The notes beneath the pieces were generated by a model. That model made no database searches, was not told the DNA's origin, and was given only the letters and a program-made list of their open reading frames with translations. The translations under genes and the position numbers were made by a program. Shown in pieces: positions 26,921 through 35,185 of a DNA stretch of 64,000 nt (positions are counted from its first letter, which is position 1; each line of letters starts with the position of its first letter). Where the stretch lies: the NCBI RefSeq assembly GCF_944393015.1, contig NZ_CALXYQ010000001.1, forward strand, positions 124,001 through 188,000. The letters run 5' to 3'. The stretch is from an uncultured Brachyspira sp. (GTDB lineage: Bacteria; Spirochaetota; Brachyspiria; Brachyspirales; Brachyspiraceae).

Positions 26921-27260
26921 TGAAAATTTTTAAGTTTGTCAATTTTTTGTTGTTCTTTTTCCCGCCGCAAAAAGAACCAAAAAGTGCAAATATAAAATTA
27001 GTATTAAATCATACCAATTATGTTTTACATGTAAGGTAAATTACTAAATTTAAGTCAAAATGCAGCCTTTCGCGAAGCATATCCGAGTTTATCGAGGATA
27101 TAAGCTTCTTTGTGGCAATACCATACCTGAAGGTACTCCCTTCAGTCACAGGTACTTCCTTCGGTCGCAAAAGAAGTGGAGGTGTTACGAAGTACGCAGA
27201 GAGGTAGGGCTAGTCCCCACAAACAATAAAATTAAAAAAACTAAAATTGACAAACTTCAA
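26914..27260 (+). repeat. Modular intergenic repeat, copy F (expanded twin of E)
   Basis: Near-identical to copy E over its first 155 bp, then carries three extra inserts: 27071-27102 (REP-like, TATCCGAG...CGAGGATA), about 27118-27168 (two ACTxCCTTC...GG units) inside a hairpin loop, and about 27183-27208. Its right boundary is a left-type end (TTGACAAACTT at 27247). A 78-codon frame across it is not considered a gene. Copies E and F plus AT-rich sequence fill 26587-27465. Confidence 0.85.
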
Positions 27261-27465
27261 AAATATATAATCCTCAAAAAAAAATTAGTATTTTAAGTAT
27301 ACTATAACTATATAATTTAATATAATCAAATTTCTATCATTTATATTTTATTTGATTCTATTTTGATATATGATAATTTATTTTAAAGATATTTAACAAC
27401 TTCATATAGTAATATTAGATCAAGTAATATAAAACAATAAATAATAAATTTTGTAAAAACTTTTA

Positions 27466-27493
27466 TTGATTTTTATTTTTTTAAATATAAAAT
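27466..27493 (+). promoter_or_regulatory. Possible promoter of GH2 gene
   Basis: TTGATT (27466-27471), 16-bp spacer, TAAAAT (27488-27493), 34 nt before the start codon. The sequence is AT-rich, so chance is a real alternative. Confidence 0.4.
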
Positions 27494-27526
27494 TGCATAT
27501 CAAAAAACATTGGAGTATATACCAAA

Positions 27527-29755
27527 ATGAGAGAAATAATCAATTTTAACACCAATTGGAAATTTACTAAAGAATGGAATGATAATATAAAAATTGAAAA
27601 ATTAAATGGAGAAAATATCACATTGCCTCATACAGTTGCTGAGATACCTCTTCATTATTTCAATGAATCAGATACTTGGCTTGTTTCAGGATATCAAAAC
27701 ATTTTTAAATATGAAAAATCAAAATTAAAAGATAAAAGGATATTAATTAACTTTGAGGGAGCTATGGCTGCTGCTGAAGTATTTATCAATGGAAAAAGTT
27801 TCGGAGAGCATAAAGGCGGATATTTACCTTTTGTATACGATATAACAGATGAATTAAAAGACGGTGAAAATATTATAGCTGTAAAACTTGATAGTACAGA
27901 AAGAGAAGATATTCCTCCTTTTGGTAATGAAATAGATTATTTATGCTATGGCGGAATATACAGAGAAGTACAAATTATTATTGTTGATAATATATCAATA
28001 GAAAATGTTATGCTTACTGGTCTTGCCAATCAAAATATAACAGGAAAAATAAGAATAAGAAACAGCAAAAAAGAAAGCATTAAAGAAACAATAGCTATTA
28101 ACTTGTATAACAGAGAATATCATATATGTGAAATAAAAAAAGAAGTAACTTTAAAAAAAGGTGAATTATTTACTGATATAAAAATAGATGAGCATATAGA
28201 TTCTGACAGAATAGAGTTATGGGATATAGATAATCCAAGACTTTATAGATTAGAAGTATCTATTCCTAGCAATGAAGATAGTTTATCTATAAAAATAGGA
28301 TTCAGAGATGCAAAATTCACTGAAAACGGATTTTACTTAAATGACAGAAGAGTAAAATTAAGAGGATTAAACAGACATCAAAGTTTCCCTTATGTTGGTT
28401 ATGCTATGCCTGAAAGAATACAAAAGAAAGATGCTGATATATTAAAATTTGATTTAGGACTTAATATAGTACGTTCTTCACACTACCCTGCTTCAAGACA
28501 TTTTTTAGACAGATGTGATGAAATAGGATTAATGGTATTTGAAGAAATTCCAGGCTGGCAGCATATAGGTGATAAAAAATGGCAGAAAGTTGCTGTGGAA
28601 AATGTTAAAGATATGATAGAAAGAGATTTTCATCATACTTCCATTATAATATGGGGTGTAAGAATAAATGAGAGTCAGGATAATCACAGCTTCTATAAAG
28701 AAACTAATAAAACAGCTCATGAACTAGATAAAACAAGACAAACAGGCGGAGTAAGATATTTAGTAGGAAGCGAGCTTTTGGAAGATGTATATACAATGAA
28801 TGATTTTAATTATGACGGTATTGCTGATCCTCTAAGAGCACAAAAATTTGTAACTAAATTAGATAAAAATGTTCCTTATATGATAACAGAATATAACGGA
28901 CATATGTTCCCTACAAAGATGCAGGACTGTGAAGAAAGATTAATAGAACATACTAAAAGACATTTTGAAATAATCAATGCTGTTGCTATAGATAATCATA
29001 TTTCAGGTTCTACAGGCTGGTGTGCTTTCGATTATCATACACATTATAATTTCGGTTCAGGAGACAGAATATGCTATCATGGTGTTTATGATATGTTTAG
29101 AAATCCTAAACTAGCTGCTTCTGCATATTCATCTCAAATGTGTACAAAAAATGAAATAATATTAGAGCCTATAACTATATACGCTAGAGGCGAAAGAGCT
29201 ATAGGAGGAATATCACCTTTAATGGTTGCCACTAATTGTGATTATGTAGAAATTTATTACAGAAATGAATTAATGGCAAAAGAATATCCGGCTACAGGAA
29301 AATATCAAGGACTAAAACATGCACCTGTTATAATAAAAATTGATGTAAATGTTCCAGGAGTAAGCGATATGGGTTGGGGTGATATGAAATTAATAGGTTA
29401 TATAGACGGTAAACCTGCTATAGAAAAAAATTATTTGAATAACCCTACTTTCAAAGGTTTGGAAGTTAAAGCAGATGATAATGAAATCAATGCTGTAAGC
29501 AGCGGCTCCACTTGGGACTCAACAAGAATAACAGTAAAAGCAGTAGATGCTATAGGAAACAGACTTCCATATATAAATGAAGCTATTACTATAGAAGTAA
29601 AAGGCTCAGGAGAATTGATAGGAAATGATAATCCTGTACTTGAAGGAGGTTATTATTCTTTCTGGGTTAAATCCAACAAAACTAAAGGAAGCATAAAAGT
29701 TACAGTAAAAAACAAAAGGGTAAAAGAAGAAACAATAGAAATAAAAGTAATATAA
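27527..29755 (+). CDS. Glycoside hydrolase family 2 (beta-galactosidase-like)
   Basis: 742 residues with the GH2 order: sugar-binding jelly-roll (1-160; FNTNWKFTKEW, TLPHTV, GGIYREVQI), Ig-like sandwich (165-265), TIM barrel (270-560) and C-terminal Ig-like domains (to 742; GSGELIGNDNP as in DUF4982/Big-type modules). Catalytic residues are visible: acid/base Glu382 in WGVRINES and nucleophile Glu455 in MITEYNGHMF; RGLNRHQ and SHYPAS are also conserved. No signal peptide, so it should act on imported oligosaccharides. Substrate (galactoside, glucuronide or other) cannot be fixed. It is followed by a hairpin array and a MarR regulator gene. Confidence 0.88.
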   Translation: MREIINFNTNWKFTKEWNDNIKIEKLNGENITLPHTVAEIPLHYFNESDTWLVSGYQNIFKYEKSKLKDKRILINFEGAMAAAEVFINGKSFGEHKGGYLPFVYDITDELKDGENIIAVKLDSTEREDIPPFGNEIDYLCYGGIYREVQIIIVDNISIENVMLTGLANQNITGKIRIRNSKKESIKETIAINLYNREYHICEIKKEVTLKKGELFTDIKIDEHIDSDRIELWDIDNPRLYRLEVSIPSNEDSLSIKIGFRDAKFTENGFYLNDRRVKLRGLNRHQSFPYVGYAMPERIQKKDADILKFDLGLNIVRSSHYPASRHFLDRCDEIGLMVFEEIPGWQHIGDKKWQKVAVENVKDMIERDFHHTSIIIWGVRINESQDNHSFYKETNKTAHELDKTRQTGGVRYLVGSELLEDVYTMNDFNYDGIADPLRAQKFVTKLDKNVPYMITEYNGHMFPTKMQDCEERLIEHTKRHFEIINAVAIDNHISGSTGWCAFDYHTHYNFGSGDRICYHGVYDMFRNPKLAASAYSSQMCTKNEIILEPITIYARGERAIGGISPLMVATNCDYVEIYYRNELMAKEYPATGKYQGLKHAPVIIKIDVNVPGVSDMGWGDMKLIGYIDGKPAIEKNYLNNPTFKGLEVKADDNEINAVSSGSTWDSTRITVKAVDAIGNRLPYINEAITIEVKGSGELIGNDNPVLEGGYYSFWVKSNKTKGSIKVTVKNKRVKEETIEIKVI

Positions 29756-29756
29756 T

Positions 29757-29975
29757 AAAATAAAAATTGTGGGCATCTGCTAAGTTTACTTGGCAGACAC
29801 TCTCAGCGAACAATTTTTATGATAATAACAAAATAAAAATTGTGAGCGTCTGCTAAGTTTACTTGGCAGACACTCTCAGCGAACAATTTTTATGATAATA
29901 ACAAAATAAAAATTGTGAGCGTCTGCTAAGTTTACTTGGCAGACACTCTCAGCGAACAATTTTTATGATAATAAT
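29757..29975 (+). repeat. Three tandem 73-bp units, each a large hairpin
   Basis: Units start at 29757, 29830 and 29903. Units 2 and 3 are identical except at the very end; unit 1 differs at two bases (GGGCAT for GAGCGT). Each unit folds as ATAAAAATTGT / ACAATTTTTAT (11 bp), an internal TGAG/CTCA, and GTCTGC / GCAGAC (ATCTGC in unit 1) closing a TAAGTTTACTTG loop. The array begins right after the GH2 stop codon. With the terminator behind it, it fills the gap 29756-30092. Confidence 0.92.
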
Positions 29976-29980
29976 AAATA

Positions 29981-30020
29981 AAAAAAGAGTTTGAGATGCA
30001 AAATATCAAGCTCTTTTTTT
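29981..30020. terminator. Bidirectional-type terminator
   Basis: AAAAAAGAGTTTG / CAAGCTCTTTTTT stem (one G-T pair), with a T-run on each strand side. It ends the GH2/hairpin-array transcript before marR. Confidence 0.85.
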
Positions 30021-30092
30021 ATAAAAATTTATCTTGTTTTATTTTTAATTTATGTTTAATATTAATAGAAATATTAATAATGGGATAAAGTT

Positions 30093-30533
30093 ATGAAAAA
30101 TGAAGATATAAAAAAATATATGGAAGTCATATATGATTTTTGGTATACTTCTAATAGATTTTATTATCTATGGGCTAAGCAGTACGGTATTACAGATTTA
30201 GCTTTATTCAGTTTATTTATAATCTATAATAGCGGAGAATGCGTACAGAACACTATCACAGAAAAACTATCTGTTCCAAAGCAGACTGTATGTTCTATAT
30301 TGGATAATTTCGAGAAGAAAGGCTATATCAAAAAAAAGATTAACCCAAAAGATAAAAGAAACAGATTAATAAGTTTAACAAAAAAAGGTCTTACATTTGC
30401 AGAACCTATATTAAAAGAATTAGAAAAATTAGATATGCAAATGCTTAAATGTCTTACGGAAGATGAAATCAAAAATTATGTAGAGCCTCAGAAAAAACTT
30501 ATGACATTTATGGAAAATTATTTTAATAATTAA
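30093..30533 (+). CDS. MarR family transcriptional regulator
   Basis: 146 residues with the winged-helix order of MarR proteins: YGITDLALFSLFIIYNSGE, TITEKLSVPKQTVCSILDNFEKKGYIKK (recognition helix; given in two parts here as TITEKLSVPKQTV and CSILDNFEKKGYI), and the wing NPKDKRNRLISLTKKG with the conserved D.R. Such proteins are dimeric repressors released by small ligands. It precedes a cysteine-cluster protein and a radical-SAM-like gene (gaps 61 and 16 nt), which it may control. No operator palindrome was identified. Confidence 0.92.
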   Translation: MKNEDIKKYMEVIYDFWYTSNRFYYLWAKQYGITDLALFSLFIIYNSGECVQNTITEKLSVPKQTVCSILDNFEKKGYIKKKINPKDKRNRLISLTKKGLTFAEPILKELEKLDMQMLKCLTEDEIKNYVEPQKKLMTFMENYFNN

Positions 30534-30594
30534 AATATTGAATTTAATTTAATTATTATTATAATTAAGCAATATTAAAAAAGGCGGTTTTATT

Positions 30595-31035
30595 TTGAAA
30601 GTTATACCTTCAGATAGTTTATTAAAAAATAGAAAAGAAAAAGTAAGTGAAAAATTATGTGCTGACTGCAATTCATTATGCTGTCATGATTTGGTTATGG
30701 AAATATCTCCGCCTAAAAATGAAAGCGAACTTAATACATTAAAATGGTATTTGCATTTCAGACATTCATTTATATTTATATACGAAAATACTTGGTACCA
30801 TATGATAAGAAGCGAATGCAGATATTTAGATAAAAAAACATATTTATGCAAAAATTATGAAAACAGAAATGAAATTTGCTCAAAACATAGCCCTCCTAAA
30901 TGTGAGAGATATGAAGAATGGTACGATGTAATATTTGATGATCAATATGAATTAGAGAAGTATGTATATGAAAATAAAATAATTAAGAAAAAATCTTCCG
31001 GCACAAAGAAGAAAGCAGCTAAAAAAACTAAATAA
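30595..31035 (+). CDS. YkgJ-type cysteine-cluster protein
   Basis: 146 residues. The N-terminal third has CADCNSLCCHDLVMEISP, and the middle has SECRYLD, YLCKNYENR and EICSKHSPPKCERYEEW, giving the CxxCxxxCC and later cysteines typical of YkgJ/UPF0153 proteins, thought to bind Zn or Fe. It ends in a basic tail (KKKSSGTKKKAAKKTK). The start is TTG: AAGGCGG lies 7 nt before it, and the first in-frame ATG would remove the cysteine cluster. It is 61 nt downstream of the marR-type gene. The function of the family is unknown. Confidence 0.78.
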   Translation: MKVIPSDSLLKNRKEKVSEKLCADCNSLCCHDLVMEISPPKNESELNTLKWYLHFRHSFIFIYENTWYHMIRSECRYLDKKTYLCKNYENRNEICSKHSPPKCERYEEWYDVIFDDQYELEKYVYENKIIKKKSSGTKKKAAKKTK

Positions 31036-31051
31036 TATATTTTAATAAAAG

Positions 31052-32515
31052 ATGAAAAAAAAAGAAATTAAAAAAGTTTGTATAACATATCCGCCTTTTG
31101 AATATAATAATGGATATCCATTAATATCTTTAAATAGACAATTTCAATGGTTAAAAAATCCTTCGTATGCCTACCCTATGCTTCCGTCTTATGCTGCTAC
31201 TTTATTAAAAAATAACGGTATTAATGTTGTGTTTTTGGATACAATAGCATCTAATATTACAACTATAGATTGGTTTAATAATATAGATGATATAGCACCC
31301 GACTTAATATTTTTTGAAGTAAAAACTCCTATAATTAATTATATTTGGGATACTATAGAAGCAATAAAAGAAAGATATGAAAATACTTATGTTGTTTTAG
31401 CAGGAGATCATGTTACTGCTTTACCTGAAGAAAGTATGGAAAAATCCAAAACTGATTTTGTATTAACAGGCGGTGATTATGATTTTCTTCTTTTAAATTT
31501 AGTTAATCATATAAATAATGGGGAAAAATTAGGTAAAGGTATATACTACAGAACTTCTAATGGAAATATAAAAAATACTGGAAAATTTGAACTTGAAGAA
31601 TCTTTAGACAGACTTCCATTTATAGATAGAAATCTTACAAACTGGAAGTTATATTCAAAAACTAATGAATATTTTAAAAAAACACCAGGCACATCTATAA
31701 TGTCCGCAAGAGGCTCTTTATATAATAATTATAACAGTAATTCTTCTAATATTCTTTTTGATAAAGTGAGAGTTAGAAACCCAATAAGTGTTATAGATGA
31801 AATAGAATATTTGAATAAAAGATATGGAATAAAAGAAGTTTTGGATACAAGTGTTTATTTTCCTACAGGAGAATGGCTTTCATTGTTTTGCGAAACTATG
31901 AAAGAAAGAAAACTCCATAAAAAAGTTTATATAGACTGTTATGTTTATCTTGGAGTATTAGAATATCAAGATTATAAAATGATGAAAAAGTCAGGGTTCA
32001 AAACAGTTATTTTTAATTTGCCTTCAGGAAATGCTAAAACTATAGAAAAATTAGGTATTACTGATAATACTATAGAAAACATTGTAGAATCCATAAAATT
32101 AGCTAAAAAAGCAGGTCTATTCATAGATATAATGATAAAAATAGGTTATCCATGGGAAACAGATGAAGATATAATAAACACATTCAATATCGTAAAAGAT
32201 TTAATGCTTAATGGATATATTAATTCTATGAATGCTTCTATTTTTGTACCATATCCTGGAACTAAATTATTCAAATATTGCGATGAAAATAATCTTATTA
32301 AAACAAAAAATTGGTTTGATTATGATATGAGAAGAAGCATTATGAAATTAGATATGGATGATGATCAAATATTTAGATATATTGAATATTTTTATAATTT
32401 ATCATTTAATCCTGGATATGTGCTTCAAAAGATAAAAAGTATAAGAGATATTTACGATATAAAATACCATATAAAATCATTTAAAAATGTGCTTTCATAC
32501 TATTTAAATGATTAA
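31052..32515 (+). CDS. B12-binding/radical-SAM-like protein lacking the cluster cysteines
   Basis: 487 residues with the fold order of cobalamin-binding radical SAM enzymes: B12-binding-like Rossmann domain (5-180; ICITYPPFEY-like start, VVLAGDHVTALPEES) and a TIM-barrel part (200-430; VIDEIEYLNKRYGIKEV, MIKIGYPWETDEDI, FVPYPGTKLFKYC). Where the family has RGC.xNC.fC, this protein has RGSLYNNYNS, so all three [4Fe-4S] cysteines are gone (Ser222, Asn226, Ser229). The GxESG motif near 325 is also changed (NLPSG). The frame is otherwise intact, so it is probably a non-catalytic relative rather than a fresh pseudogene. It is 16 nt after the YkgJ-like gene. Confidence 0.8.
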   Translation: MKKKEIKKVCITYPPFEYNNGYPLISLNRQFQWLKNPSYAYPMLPSYAATLLKNNGINVVFLDTIASNITTIDWFNNIDDIAPDLIFFEVKTPIINYIWDTIEAIKERYENTYVVLAGDHVTALPEESMEKSKTDFVLTGGDYDFLLLNLVNHINNGEKLGKGIYYRTSNGNIKNTGKFELEESLDRLPFIDRNLTNWKLYSKTNEYFKKTPGTSIMSARGSLYNNYNSNSSNILFDKVRVRNPISVIDEIEYLNKRYGIKEVLDTSVYFPTGEWLSLFCETMKERKLHKKVYIDCYVYLGVLEYQDYKMMKKSGFKTVIFNLPSGNAKTIEKLGITDNTIENIVESIKLAKKAGLFIDIMIKIGYPWETDEDIINTFNIVKDLMLNGYINSMNASIFVPYPGTKLFKYCDENNLIKTKNWFDYDMRRSIMKLDMDDDQIFRYIEYFYNLSFNPGYVLQKIKSIRDIYDIKYHIKSFKNVLSYYLND

Positions 32516-32604
32516 AAAATATGCTTGCATGTAAAATGTTTTAATGATATTCTTTATAAACGGTTTATATACATGCAATAATTATTATTAAGGATTAAAA
32601 TTAC

Positions 32605-33558
32605 ATGAGAAAAATAATAGTTTTTATATTATCTTTTATTTTTATACAAAGTAATCTTTTATTTAATGATGTTGTAAACAGCATAGTAGGTATAGTAGGT
32701 TCTATGCCTATTACTTATGAAGATTTTTTAAGCAGAAAAACATTTTTAACATTACAGGCTAGATCTATAGGACAAAAAGTTACTGATGATATGGTTTATA
32801 AGGATTTAGTTGAAGAGAGAGTAATGTATTTAAAACTTAAAGAAAATAATTTTGTTATAGAAGAAAATGATGTAAAAAGAAGATTGGAAAGTATTGCAAA
32901 ACAATATAATATGAATGCAGATCAATTTGCTAAGCAGTTAATGGCTGAAGGAATATCTTATGATGAATATAAGAATTCTATAAAAAAGCAAATAGCTATG
33001 GAAAATTTATACGGACTTGTAGTTAACAATACAGAAATTAGCGATAAAGAGGCTGATGAATTTTATAATAATACAAAAGATAAATCCGCATTTGAAGCTG
33101 ATACTTTAGTAAAACTTTCTTGGATATTCTTCAAAGCTACTACATTTACAGAAAAAGGAGAAAAGCAGGAATTAGCTACTAAAGTAAGAGGTATGGCAGC
33201 AAGAGGAAAAGATTTTGCAGAACTTGCTAAGCAATACAGTGAAGATGAAGCTACAAGTAAAAACGGAGGAGATTTAGGATATAATCTTCTTTATGATGCT
33301 GGAAAAAGATCATTACCAGCTCAAATAAATGCCGGACTTAATTTAGCTAAAAGAGGATATAAAGTTGGTACTGTAAGCAGCGTGAGAGAATTAGTTGGAA
33401 AAGGATTCTATATAGTAAAAATAATGGGAATAGAAAAGGATATGGAAAGCATAAGAACTAGAGTAAAAAACTATTTGAGTGAATCTAAAATGAGAGAATC
33501 ATTTATAAAATGGCTTGATGAAGAAACTAAAAGAGTATCCGTTCAAATTTACAAATAA
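32605..33558 (+). CDS. SurA/PpiC-type periplasmic peptidyl-prolyl isomerase
   Basis: 317 residues. A signal peptide-like start (MRKIIVFILSFIFIQSNLLF) precedes a SurA_N-type helical chaperone domain (25-145; GIVGSMPITYEDF, EERVMYLKLKEN, YDEYKNSIKKQIAMENLYG). A parvulin domain follows (about 160-270; LSWIFFKATTF, GKDFAELAKQYSEDEATSKN, GGDLGYN), and a C-terminal helix returns to the chaperone core. It should assist folding of outer-membrane proteins in the periplasm, of which this window encodes several. RBS AAGGA precedes the ATG. It is a single-gene unit followed by repeat copy G. Confidence 0.85.
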   Translation: MRKIIVFILSFIFIQSNLLFNDVVNSIVGIVGSMPITYEDFLSRKTFLTLQARSIGQKVTDDMVYKDLVEERVMYLKLKENNFVIEENDVKRRLESIAKQYNMNADQFAKQLMAEGISYDEYKNSIKKQIAMENLYGLVVNNTEISDKEADEFYNNTKDKSAFEADTLVKLSWIFFKATTFTEKGEKQELATKVRGMAARGKDFAELAKQYSEDEATSKNGGDLGYNLLYDAGKRSLPAQINAGLNLAKRGYKVGTVSSVRELVGKGFYIVKIMGIEKDMESIRTRVKNYLSESKMRESFIKWLDEETKRVSVQIYK

Positions 33559-33562
33559 TTAA

Positions 33563-33870
33563 TATATACTGAAAATTTTTAAGTTTGTCAACTGATGCAC
33601 TTTATATAGAATTATCAACTTTTTTGCCGCACAAAAAAGTTGCTATATCCTCGACAAGCTCGGATACGCTTTGCGAAAACGCAATTGCTAGAACTTTATA
33701 TTAAAAATATATGTATTAAATGTATGGTATAACCTAAATTTAGACTAAAAATGCAGTTCTTTTGGTTCTTTTATACCAATAAAAGAACTGGGGGTATGGG
33801 GCAAAGCCCCAGATATAAAAACAAAAATATAACTTTACTTTTGACAAAATATAATTGTTTAGGTATATAA
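33563..33870 (+). repeat. Modular intergenic repeat, copy G
   Basis: Left end TATATACTGAAAATTTTT (from 33563), then a CAACTTTTTT/AAAAAAGTTG hairpin with a GCCGCAC loop, a REP-like TATCCTCG insert, a decayed core (no TTACATGTAA), GTTCTTTTAT/ATAAAAGAAC and GGGGCAAAGCCCC hairpins, and right end TTGACA (33841-33846)-17 bp-TATATA. It is directly upstream of the carAB leader. Confidence 0.85.
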
Positions 33871-33871
33871 T
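33841..33871 (+). promoter_or_regulatory. Repeat-derived promoter for carAB
   Basis: TTGACA (33841-33846) with TATATA at a 17-bp spacing (33864-33869) or TATAAT at 19 bp (33866-33871). It is the right end of repeat copy G reading toward carA, about 230 nt upstream, with only the attenuator-like leader between. Confidence 0.6.
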
Positions 33872-33998
33872 AATAAAAAAATAATTGTAAAATAAATTAT
33901 TATATGTTATTATAAAGAAAATAAAAATGAAGAAAAAATAATATGACAGGGAAAAAGTTTAAACTAAAGAAAACGCTGCTAATAATGCAGTTTTTTAT

Positions 33999-34050
33999 AA
34001 TCTTAAAAAGATTGGAGATTGACTTTCGGTTGATTTCCAATCTTTTTTTT
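33999..34050 (+). promoter_or_regulatory. carAB leader: antiterminator/terminator pair (attenuator-like)
   Basis: AATCTT (33999-34004) can pair with AAGATT (34008-34013). The same AAGATT is part of the 5' arm AAAAAGATTGGA (34005-34016) of a terminator whose 3' arm TCCAATCTTTTT (34036-34047) runs into eight T. The two hairpins exclude each other. A 45-codon frame (33943-34080) with a poor ribosome site overlaps the structure. Confidence 0.65.
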
Positions 34051-34099
34051 ATTTTAAATAAAAATCTAAAAAAAATTTAGAATTATAGGAAGGTAAAAT

Positions 34100-35185
34100 T
34101 TGAAACGTTACTTAATACTTGAAGACGGAAGTCATTATGAAGGAATAGGGTTTGGAGCAGATAATTTCAAAATAGGTGAATTAGTTTTTAATACATCTAT
34201 GACAGGTTATCAGGAAGTATTATCAGATTTATCTTACTGCGGACAAATTACTGTTATGACTTATCCGCTTATAGGAAATTACGGTATAAACAGGGATGAT
34301 TTTGAAAGTTTGAATCCTGCAATATTCGGGCTTATAGTAAAAGAAGCCTGTAAAAGTCCTAATAATTTCAGGAATTCACAAACCATAGATGAATTTTTAA
34401 AATTAAAAAATATTCCAGCTATAGAAAATATAGATACTAGAGCTATAACAAAGAAAATAAGAGAAATAGGAACTTTAAAAGCAATAATGAGCGATACTAT
34501 AGAAAATAAAGATGATATAGTAAAAATGCTTAAAGAAACACCATATATGAATGATCATGTAAAAATGGTTTCTACAAAAAATGCTTTTCCTATACCAAAT
34601 AGAGGAAAGAAAGTTGTATTAATAGATTTCGGAGCAAAACTCGGAATAATAAGAGAATTAAGCAAAAGAAACTGCGATTTAATTGTAGTTCCTTATGATA
34701 CAGATTTTAAAACTATAATGAGTTTAAATCCTGACGGAATAATGCTTTCAAACGGGCCTGGAAACCCTAAGGATGTTAAAGAATCTATAAATACAATAAA
34801 AGAGCTTATAGGTAAAGTTCCAATATTCGGTATATGTTTAGGTCATCAGCTTATAAGTTTGGCATGCGGTGCTGATACTATTAAATTAAAATTCGGACAT
34901 AGAGGCGGAAATCACCCAGTTAAAGATTTAGAAACAGGAAGAATCAGCATAACAAGTCAGAATCATAGTTATGCAGTAAAAAAAGAAAGTCTATCAAATA
35001 CAGATTTAATTATGACACATGTATCTTTGAATGACGGAAGCTGTGAGGGAGTGAAACATAAAAGATATCCTGTATTTTCTGTTCAGTATCACCCTGAATC
35101 AAGCCCGGGACCTGAAGACAGTAAATATTTATTTGATAATTTTATTGATATGATAAACAACAATTATGGAGAGAAAAATGCCTAA
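34100..35185 (+). CDS. carA: Carbamoyl phosphate synthase small subunit
   Basis: 361 residues, the glutamine amidotransferase subunit that feeds ammonia to CarB for arginine and pyrimidine synthesis. N-terminal CPSase small-chain domain ([28 protein letters not shown]), then a class I amidotransferase with nucleophile Cys in FGICLGHQL and the His-Glu pair in [11 protein letters not shown]. The start is TTG (34100): AGGAAGG lies 6 nt upstream and the protein begins as in homologues (KRYLILEDG). carB overlaps its last 8 nt. Expression probably depends on the upstream attenuator-like leader and the repeat-end promoter. Confidence 0.96.
   Translation: MKRYLILEDGSHYEGIGFGADNFKIGELVFNTSMTGYQEVLSDLSYCGQITVMTYPLIGNYGINRDDFESLNPAIFGLIVKEACKSPNNFRNSQTIDEFLKLKNIPAIENIDTRAITKKIREIGTLKAIMSDTIENKDDIVKMLKETPYMNDHVKMVSTKNAFPIPNRGKKVVLIDFGAKLGIIRELSKRNCDLIVVPYDTDFKTIMSLNPDGIMLSNGPGNPKDVKESINTIKELIGKVPIFGICLGHQLISLACGADTIKLKFGHRGGNHPVKDLETGRISITSQNHSYAVKKESLSNTDLIMTHVSLNDGSCEGVKHKRYPVFSVQYHPESSPGPEDSKYLFDNFIDMINNNYGEKNA

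Noticed and set aside
27060-27296. 78-codon frame starting in repeat copy F
   Set aside because: It lies wholly within repeat modules, has no ribosome site, and equivalent frames do not exist in the other copies.
29757-29975. CRISPR array
   Set aside because: The 73-bp units abut directly with no unique spacers, and no cas genes are present.
33943-34080. 45-codon leader peptide gene before carA
   Set aside because: It has no good ribosome site and no run of regulatory codons, and runs through the terminator; kept only as a note in the attenuator entry.
35166-35177. ATG at 35166 as the carB start
   Set aside because: The GGAG needed for initiation lies downstream of it; ATG 35178 has the right spacing and the usual protein beginning.
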